From the NCBI GenBank assembly GCA_004322325.1, contig SCTP01000109.1:1-6590 (forward strand): 6,590 nt of DNA, in the 5' to 3' direction. The notes under the pieces are model-generated. The model saw only the letters and a program-made list of their open reading frames with translations. It was not told the origin of the DNA and searched no databases. Shown here piece after piece: positions 1-4,458 of this stretch; the first letter of the stretch is position 1, and every line of letters starts with the position of its first letter. The DNA comes from Gammaproteobacteria bacterium (GTDB lineage Bacteria > Pseudomonadota > Gammaproteobacteria > DSM-16500). Made by a program: the position numbers and the translations under genes.

Positions 1-329
1 TCTGCAATCGGAAAAGCTTGATCAGCGAGAAAATCTTTACACGCACCTTCTTGCCCTGCGCGTATACCATTCCAAATTTCGCAGTCCCGATCACGGATAC
101 GGTTAAATAAGATATATTCACCTTCTTTTCGATTGGGGATTAACACCATCACCGCTTCAGGTTCTTTAAAGCCAGTGAGGTAATAAAAATCACTATTCTG
201 TCGATACGCTTGCATCGAATCGCCATTGCGTAGATGCTCAGGTGCAGCAGGAAGAATCACAATGCCAGCCGGGCCAATTTTCTCCATTAAGGCGGTGCGG
301 CGATGGGCGTATTCGTTCATATTAATCAT
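1..329 (-). CDS. pepP: Xaa-Pro aminopeptidase PepP, N-terminal part (runs off left edge)
   Basis: Aminopeptidase P removes the N-terminal residue from peptides with proline in second position; it is a cytoplasmic, manganese-dependent enzyme of the M24 (pita-bread) family. Only the first 109 codons are in the window. They cover most of the non-catalytic N-terminal domain. Recognition rests on the blocks YRQNSDFYYLTGFKEPEAV and LFNRIRDRDCEIWNG, which match E. coli PepP closely; the metal-binding catalytic half lies outside. The ATG at 329 is preferred over the in-frame ATG at 320, because a GGGAG Shine-Dalgarno sequence sits about 7 nt before the former and 16 nt before the latter. The gene starts 27 bp after the ygfB stop on the same strand, so the two are probably co-transcribed, as in the E. 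coli ygfB-pepP-ubiH-ubiI cluster. I see no frameshift or stop in the visible part. Confidence 0.95.
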   Translation of the reverse strand, partial: MINMNEYAHRRTALMEKIGPAGIVILPAAPEHLRNGDSMQAYRQNSDFYYLTGFKEPEAVMVLIPNRKEGEYILFNRIRDRDCEIWNGIRAGQEGACKDFLADQAFPIA

Positions 330-356
330 TACTCTTCTCCCTCTGTTTAACTGATA

Positions 357-923
357 TCAATGCAAGTGATGTGATGAATTCGAACTTTTCTTGGTCGTAT
401 CTTGTTCGCGTAAATCTTGATAAATGAGGATCGCGGCCATGCGTACGTGTTCTACTAATTCCACGTAAGCCACTTCATCTTCTTCACTGGCGACCACCTC
501 TTCGTAATTCATTTTGGCGATTTCAATAATATCATTAATGGCTTCCGTCATTTCACTGGGTTCACGGCCAACAATGTCGATGCCAACGACTTTCAATCCG
601 GTTAGATACCCCTGGCACCAGAGGGTAAGCGCTTCAGCACGTTGGGGTAAAGGCGCAGAATCAACCGGCAATAAAAGTTGAAATTCAAATAAAAACGCAT
701 CTAGCTGTTTAGCGCTCACATCGTATAATCCTTGCAACACTGTGTGTGTTTTGGCTGATTCTTTACCGCCCGTAATCAATTCTTCCCAAGCCGTCGTGCT
801 ATGTGGATTACCGCTTAAAATGCCGCAAACGAGGCCGTGTACCTGGGACGGATGTAATTTCAAGGCTGTTTTGGCTAAAGCCTGATCAAGTTGTGCATAA
901 GTGGGCAGGGATAGTTGTTTCAT
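357..923 (-). CDS. ygfB: UPF0149 family protein YgfB
   Basis: This is a 188-residue, all-helical cytoplasmic protein of the UPF0149/YgfB family (E. coli YgfB is about 192 residues). Conserved blocks are VHGLVCGIL (residues 28-36), the RAEALTLWCQGYLTGL helix (95-110), EAINDIIEIA (127-136) and the C-terminal helix YVELVEHVRMAAILIYQDL (153-171). An acidic loop (EEVVASEEDE, 141-150) precedes that last helix. The C-terminus is a short Ser/His-rich tail. The biochemical role is poorly known in general. In Pseudomonas aeruginosa YgfB opposes AlpA-dependent expression of the amidase gene ampDh3; I cannot tell whether that applies here, as no alpA or ampD is in view. The start is supported by alignment with the family N-terminus, although the Shine-Dalgarno sequence before it is weak. 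It heads a likely operon with pepP and is divergent from folA across 71 bp. Confidence 0.93.
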   Translation of the reverse strand: MKQLSLPTYAQLDQALAKTALKLHPSQVHGLVCGILSGNPHSTTAWEELITGGKESAKTHTVLQGLYDVSAKQLDAFLFEFQLLLPVDSAPLPQRAEALTLWCQGYLTGLKVVGIDIVGREPSEMTEAINDIIEIAKMNYEEVVASEEDEVAYVELVEHVRMAAILIYQDLREQDTTKKSSNSSHHLH

Positions 924-944
924 AAGTCAGTACCAGCATAAAAT
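915..944 (+). promoter_or_regulatory. possible folA promoter
   Basis: TTGTTT at 915-920 and TAAAAT at 939-944 are separated by 18 bp. The -10 box matches consensus in 5 of 6 positions but the -35 box in only 3 of 6. It would start transcription near 951 and give a leader of about 44 nt. The -35 box would lie inside the first codons of the divergent ygfB. This is a weak consensus-only call. Confidence 0.3.
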
Positions 945-949
945 TCACC

Positions 950-978
950 ATAGTAACGAAAACTACCGCTGACGTCAC
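950..978 (-). promoter_or_regulatory. probable ygfB-pepP promoter
   Basis: Read on the minus strand, GTGACG (978-973, 4 of 6 to the -35 consensus) and TACTAT (955-950, 5 of 6 to the -10 consensus) are spaced by 17 bp. Transcription would start near 943, giving a leader of only about 20 nt before the ygfB ATG. That short leader fits the weak ribosome binding site. The -35 box overlaps the palindrome TGACGTCA at 970-977, which could be an operator or chance. Confidence 0.45.
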
Positions 979-994
979 CTGCTGAGGAATAAAG

Positions 995-1495
995 ATGAAA
1001 AAAGTAAATGCGCCTATTCTTTCCGCCATTGTGGCGATGGGGGAAAACCGTGTGATTGGAAAAAATAATCAATTACCTTGGCGCTTGCCGGCGGATCTTC
1101 GCCATTTCAAGGCGATCACGACGGGGCATCCGATTATCATGGGGCGCAAAACGTATGAATCGATTGGCAGGCCGTTGCCGAATCGGCTGAATATTATTGT
1201 GACGCGGAATAGGGCGTTTGAAGCGCCAGGATGTGTGGTGGTGACATCGATGGCGGAAGCGGTGCAGCAGGCGGATGGGGAGGAGGCGTTTATTATCGGC
1301 GGGGCGGAGGTTTATCAGCAGGCAATGCCATTGGTGCAACGGCTTTATTTGACGGTGGTGCATCATGTGTTTGAAGGGGATGCGTACTTTCCGGCATTGA
1401 ACATGGCAGAATGGCGGGAAGCCGCGCGGGAAAAGCATGAAGCGGATGAAGAGAATGCGTGGGCGTGTAGTTTTGTGAGGTTAGAGAAGATTTAA
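995..1495 (+). CDS. folA: Dihydrofolate reductase
   Basis: FolA reduces dihydrofolate to tetrahydrofolate with NADPH, which is needed for thymidylate, purine and methionine synthesis; it is the target of trimethoprim. The protein has 166 residues (E. coli 159); the excess is mostly a short N-terminal extension, MKKVNAP. All key positions are present: W29, the proton-relay acid D34 in LPADL (E. coli D27), F38, the MGRKTYESIGRPLP block (49-62), R64 which binds the glutamate tail (E. coli R57), the paired glycines of IIGGAEVY (G102, G103) and T120 (E. coli T113). The ATG follows a GAGG Shine-Dalgarno sequence by 7 nt. The gene stands alone on the plus strand. Its stop is 2 bp from the stop of the convergent PAS-STAS gene. 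Base use differs from its neighbours: about 54% G+C over 1021-1440, with many G-ending codons. The E. coli neighbour apaH is nearby but in opposite orientation. Confidence 0.97.
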   Translation: MKKVNAPILSAIVAMGENRVIGKNNQLPWRLPADLRHFKAITTGHPIIMGRKTYESIGRPLPNRLNIIVTRNRAFEAPGCVVVTSMAEAVQQADGEEAFIIGGAEVYQQAMPLVQRLYLTVVHHVFEGDAYFPALNMAEWREAAREKHEADEENAWACSFVRLEKI

Positions 1496-1497
1496 AA

Positions 1498-2304
1498 CTA
1501 CAGCAACGCCATCGCTTGCTCAACACCACTTTGCAAGTCTCCCATGGTTGTTAGCTTAGAAAAATCTACCCCGCCGTTAATCCACATATTCGCCACTTCG
1601 TTTGAAAGCCCAGTCACAATCAACGAGGCACCCATCAACCGCATGGCTTCTAATGTCTGAATCAAATAATTCGCTGCCTTCGCATCCATCATCGGCACGC
1701 CAGTGACATCCACCACCACTGCTCTTGCTCGTTTCAGCTGAATGGTATGCAGCAATTTCTCTATTATCTGCTGTACTCGCACTGTATCAATTATCCCAAT
1801 CAGCGGCAGCAGCAATAATTTTTCCCCCAATTGTAAAATAGGCGTAGAGAGTGCTCGAATGGCTTCTTGCTGTTCACTGCCCATTTTTTTCAACTGAACA
1901 AATTCCGTTACATCTTCGACGCGATGGATAATATACTTCACTTTATTATTTTTTCCCAAAACAGCTGTATTCACCGGTTTCCAGAAGCGCTCTTCAAATC
2001 CACCGCCTTCTGCCTCAGGGCGACGAATATCATATTTTTGTATCGCCATCGCATCAAATGTCTTATTCTGCAACACTCTTTTTAATGAAGCACTTAAATT
2101 AGCGACACCCGTTGCAGTTGGATCATCCGGATTATCTGGAAAAACATCAAAAACATTTCGTCCTAAAATGTTCTCTCGCTGAACAAGAGTCGCTTTTAAA
2201 TAAGCACGACTTACTTCGATGATATTAAAATTAGGATCAAGAATAAGATATAAGTCCGGTAGGGAGGCAAAAAGAGTGCGAAAATCACTGATCAAATTAA
2301 TCAT
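1498..2304 (-). CDS. PAS-STAS signalling protein, RsbR-like
   Basis: This is a 268-residue soluble protein with no signal peptide or membrane segment. Residues about 8-137 form a PAS sensor domain of a distinctive, strongly conserved subtype: LYLILDPNFNIIEVS (18-32), ILGRNVFDVFPDNPDDP (46-62), YDIRRPEAEGGGFEERFW (91-108) and YIIHRVEDVTEFV (124-136). I know similar PAS blocks from sensor kinases and related proteins in many phyla. Residues about 153-268 form a STAS domain of the RsbR type, with LPLIGIIDTVRV (166-177) and DVTGVPMMDAKAA (199-211). Proteins of this design sense a signal through the N-terminal domain and act by STAS-mediated protein contact, as in stressosomes. The residue matching the phosphorylated Thr/Ser of RsbR/RsbS appears to be A208. 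No RsbS, RsbT or sigma-factor partner is in view. An AAGGA Shine-Dalgarno sequence precedes the ATG. The gene lies 16 bp behind apaH and probably ends that operon. Its ligand and partner are unknown. Confidence 0.88.
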   Translation of the reverse strand: MINLISDFRTLFASLPDLYLILDPNFNIIEVSRAYLKATLVQRENILGRNVFDVFPDNPDDPTATGVANLSASLKRVLQNKTFDAMAIQKYDIRRPEAEGGGFEERFWKPVNTAVLGKNNKVKYIIHRVEDVTEFVQLKKMGSEQQEAIRALSTPILQLGEKLLLLPLIGIIDTVRVQQIIEKLLHTIQLKRARAVVVDVTGVPMMDAKAANYLIQTLEAMRLMGASLIVTGLSNEVANMWINGGVDFSKLTTMGDLQSGVEQAMALL

Positions 2305-2320
2305 AAATTCTTCCTTAAAT

Positions 2321-3121
2321 TTAACATTTCACTGCAAACCGTTTTTTATCTTCCAGACGTAACGCTGTCAAACAATTTCCCCATACACATCCTGTATCTA
2401 ATGGATAAACATTAGGTGCATCTGCTTTACCATCTAACGCCGCCCAATGGCCAAAAATGATTTTAACATCCGCATTCGCACGATTTTTTACCTCAAACCA
2501 AGGGATTAAATCCTTCGGCTTACCTGCCATATCGCCTTTATAGTTTAAATCTAATCGGCCATCTGCATCACAAAATCGCATGCGGGTGAAATAATTTGTG
2601 ATACAACGTAAACGTTCAATACCAGTTAATTGGTCATCCCAGCGATCCGGCTTGTTACCATACATCTGCTCGAGAAAAAGCGCTGGTGTTTCGCTGCGCA
2701 ACACCACTTCTACTTCTTGCGCTAATAATCGGGCTTGCTCACGATCCCACTCAGGCGCTAATCCTGCGTGTGTCATCACGTATTCTTGATCTTCATGCAA
2801 CAAAGGACGATGACGTAACCAATCAATTAATTCTTCACGATCCGGAGCGGTTAAGATAGCATCGAGTGTATCGGCTGGATGCAATGTACGTACGCCATAA
2901 GCAACCGCTAGTAAATGTAAATCATGATTACCTAACACGGTTTTATGTTTATCACCCAGTGTTTTAACAAATCGTAATACTTCCAACGATTGAGGACCAC
3001 GATTCACAAGATCCCCCGTAAACCACAGGGTATCTTGAGCAGGATCAAAGGAAATATGTGCGAGTAAATGTTGCAATGGCGCGAAACATCCTTGTACATC
3101 ACCAATAGCATACGTTGTCAT
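2321..3121 (-). CDS. apaH: Symmetrical Ap4A hydrolase (bis(5'-nucleosyl)-tetraphosphatase)
   Basis: ApaH splits diadenosine tetraphosphate into two ADP, limiting a nucleotide that accumulates under heat and oxidative stress; it can also remove Np4 caps from RNA. The protein has 266 residues (E. coli 280) and the order of PPP-type metallophosphatase motifs is intact: GDVQGC (7-12), TGDLVNRGP (35-43), LGNHDLHLL (63-71), THAG (117-120), the ApaH-typical ITNYFTRMRFC (174-184), FGHWAALDG (223-231) and LDTGCVWG (241-248). The first motif has Gln where E. coli has the metal-binding His. I recall the same change in other gammaproteobacterial ApaH proteins such as those of Pseudomonas, so I expect an active enzyme. 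The start codon overlaps the rsmA stop as ATGA, which points to translational coupling. The apaG gene that separates the two in E. coli is missing. The PAS-STAS gene follows 16 bp later. Confidence 0.96.
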   Translation of the reverse strand: MTTYAIGDVQGCFAPLQHLLAHISFDPAQDTLWFTGDLVNRGPQSLEVLRFVKTLGDKHKTVLGNHDLHLLAVAYGVRTLHPADTLDAILTAPDREELIDWLRHRPLLHEDQEYVMTHAGLAPEWDREQARLLAQEVEVVLRSETPALFLEQMYGNKPDRWDDQLTGIERLRCITNYFTRMRFCDADGRLDLNYKGDMAGKPKDLIPWFEVKNRANADVKIIFGHWAALDGKADAPNVYPLDTGCVWGNCLTALRLEDKKRFAVKC

Positions 3122-3906
3122 ACTTTCTCCATGGCATTACTAATCGCCACAAAATCAGCAACGGATAAATTTTCGGCGCGTAAATGAGAAGATAATTGGC
3201 TACGCGCCCAGACATCATCACTCACTAAGTTTTTCAAGCTATTCCGCAATGTTTTACGGCGTTGACTAAAAGCTTGTTTGACGATGGCTTCAAATAAAGC
3301 ATAATTCGCTGCACGATGTGGATAAGCTTGATATGGAATTAAACGAATGATACTCGATTGTACTTGCGGTGGTGGATAAAATGCGTGCGGTGGTACATCG
3401 AATAATACGTCTACTTCACAGTGATATTGCACCATGACACTTAATCGTCCGTAATCTGACGTGCTCGGTACAGCAGCAATCCGCTCCGCGACTTCTTTTT
3501 GCAGCATGAATAACATATCAGCCACCACGGGTGCAAACGTTAGTAAATGAAAAATCAAGGGTGTTGAAATATTATAAGGCAAATTACCAAAAATACGCAG
3601 TAGCCTCTCATCTGTTTTAATGCTAGCAAAATCGAAGGTGAGGGCATCGGCCGCATAGATTTTCAATTTTCCTGCTCGTTGTGTACGTTCTTCCAATTCA
3701 GGAATTAAATCACGATCTAGCTCTACTACTTCTAGTTGCTGTACTTGTTTTAAAATCGGCAACGTCAGCGCCCCTTGACCAGGGCCAATTTCAATTAAAT
3801 GCTCATGAGGCTCCGGTGCAAGAGAGGCAATAATTTGCCGAATAATGGTTTGATCGCATAAAAAATGCTGACCGAATCGTTTACGTGGTACGTGAGTCAT
3901 CGACAT
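3118..3906 (-). CDS. rsmA: 16S rRNA (adenine(1518)-N6/adenine(1519)-N6)-dimethyltransferase RsmA (KsgA)
   Basis: RsmA uses S-adenosylmethionine to dimethylate two adjacent adenines in the helix-45 loop of 16S rRNA, a late checkpoint in small-subunit assembly. Its loss gives kasugamycin resistance. The protein has 262 residues (E. coli 273). It shows the N-terminal KRFGQHFL (9-16), the SAM-binding EIGPGQGALT (39-48), VELDRDL (61-67), the DAL acid (D87), the catalytic NLPYNIS (108-114), LQKEVAERI (135-143), the FYPPPQVQSS substrate block (176-185) and AFSQRRKTLRNSLK (212-225). Two starts are possible, ATG at 3906 and ATG at 3900. Neither has a clear Shine-Dalgarno sequence, and translation may be coupled to the lipoprotein gene ending 6 bp before 3906. 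The gene overlaps apaH by 4 bp. The usual neighbours pdxA and surA are absent. Confidence 0.97.
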   Translation of the reverse strand: MSMTHVPRKRFGQHFLCDQTIIRQIIASLAPEPHEHLIEIGPGQGALTLPILKQVQQLEVVELDRDLIPELEERTQRAGKLKIYAADALTFDFASIKTDERLLRIFGNLPYNISTPLIFHLLTFAPVVADMLFMLQKEVAERIAAVPSTSDYGRLSVMVQYHCEVDVLFDVPPHAFYPPPQVQSSIIRLIPYQAYPHRAANYALFEAIVKQAFSQRRKTLRNSLKNLVSDDVWARSQLSSHLRAENLSVADFVAISNAMEKV

Positions 3907-3912
3907 AGCGTT

Positions 3913-4374
3913 TTAAATATGATTCTGTGCGAGTGCGACTTTGGCTGGCTCAAATCCATGCGCCGCCGCTTTTTGGAACCATTGCATGGCTAAAGCTTTA
4001 TTGGGCGGGGTACCTCGTCCATGTAAATACATTAAACCTAAATTATACTGCGCACTGGCCAGACCATGATCAGCGGCTTGTTGATAATAATTTAAGGCTT
4101 TTTCATCATCACGAGGAGTCCCTTTGCCGGCAGCATACATATAGCCTAATTCATTTTCAGCAAACGGATCATCTTCAGCGGCTCCTTTGCTTAAATAATA
4201 AAAGGCTTTCGCATCATCTTGCGGCACCCCTTGACCTGCCAAATAACGCATGCCCACGTCCGTGCTGCTTTCCGTCGGACCCTGTATATTATCCGCTGGC
4301 GCACGGCTCGTCGTAGCACATCCTGTGAATAAAATACACAATCCTATGATTAACATCGGCTTTTTTATGGACAT
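3913..4374 (-). CDS. Sel1-repeat (SLR) lipoprotein
   Basis: This 153-residue exported protein has a lipoprotein signal peptide: basic start (K4, K5), a hydrophobic stretch (7-17), then the lipobox FTGC with the acylated cysteine at C19. Position +2 is Ala, not Asp, so sorting to the outer membrane by the Lol system is expected. After a Ser/Thr/Pro-rich linker (20-37) come three Sel1-like repeats with an exact period of 36 residues, anchored at Y44, Y80 and Y116. Each carries a G-x-G-x-P turn and an AA or GAA helix end, for example LHGRGTPPNKALAMQWF. Such repeats form a solenoid for protein binding. In Legionella, SLR proteins such as LpnE and EnhC act in host interaction or envelope work, but the partner here cannot be read from sequence. 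An AAGGTG Shine-Dalgarno sequence lies 5 nt before the ATG. It heads the unit with rsmA, apaH and the PAS-STAS gene. Confidence 0.9.
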   Translation of the reverse strand: MSIKKPMLIIGLCILFTGCATTSRAPADNIQGPTESSTDVGMRYLAGQGVPQDDAKAFYYLSKGAAEDDPFAENELGYMYAAGKGTPRDDEKALNYYQQAADHGLASAQYNLGLMYLHGRGTPPNKALAMQWFQKAAAHGFEPAKVALAQNHI

Positions 4375-4410
4375 AACGTCACCTTTTTTCTATGAGATTG
4401 AAGAATATCC

Positions 4411-4439
4411 ATTATAATGTGCCGAGTTCTAATTGGGAA
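4411..4439 (-). promoter_or_regulatory. probable promoter of the lipoprotein-rsmA-apaH-PAS/STAS unit
   Basis: On the minus strand, TTCCCA (4439-4434, 4 of 6 to the -35 consensus) and a perfect TATAAT (4416-4411) are spaced by 17 bp. Transcription would start near 4404, about 30 nt before the lipoprotein ATG and its Shine-Dalgarno sequence. The -10 box shares bases with the pncB promoter on the other strand. Confidence 0.6.
4413..4418 (+). promoter_or_regulatory. -10 box of a probable pncB promoter
   Basis: A perfect TATAAT lies here. No good -35 box is found at 16-19 bp spacing upstream, so this promoter is expected to be weaker than its minus-strand partner or to need an activator. Transcription would start near 4425 and give a leader of about 34 nt to the GTG at 4459. 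The in-frame ATG at 4417 falls within this box, upstream of the expected transcript, so it is unlikely to be a start codon. Confidence 0.5.
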
Positions 4440-4444
4440 TCTGC

Positions 4445-4450
4445 GAGGGG
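4445..4450 (+). promoter_or_regulatory. ribosome binding site that sets the pncB start
   Basis: GAGGGG is a strong Shine-Dalgarno sequence, 8 nt before the GTG at 4459. The ATG at 4417 has no comparable purine-rich site before it. This decides for the GTG start and a 477-residue product. Confidence 0.75.
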
Positions 4451-4458
4451 AACACAAC

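Noticed and set aside
924..994. Possible 6S RNA gene next to ygfB, as in E. coli
   Set aside because: The gap is only 71 bp, too short for 6S RNA (about 180 nt), and shows no long hairpin.
1073..1529. Open frames on the minus strand opposite folA (1073-1438 and 1293-1529)
   Set aside because: Their translations are low-complexity, rich in Arg, His and Pro, and match no family. They are a by-product of the G-rich codon use in folA.
2344..3121. Gln in place of His in the first metal motif of ApaH (GDVQG, residues 7-11)
   Set aside because: It looks like loss of a metal ligand, but the same Gln is, as far as I recall, common in ApaH of Pseudomonas and other gammaproteobacteria. All other motifs are intact.
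972..4384. The 9-mer ACGTCACCT occurring in both divergent gaps (972-980 and 4376-4384)
   Set aside because: The second copy is simply the Shine-Dalgarno region of the lipoprotein gene on the minus strand. The two sites differ in position relative to their promoters, so chance is the better explanation.
4417..4458. A 14-residue N-terminal extension of PncB from the ATG at 4417
   Set aside because: The ATG falls inside a perfect -10 box, has no Shine-Dalgarno sequence, and the extra residues do not resemble the family. The GTG at 4459 has GAGGGG 8 nt before it.
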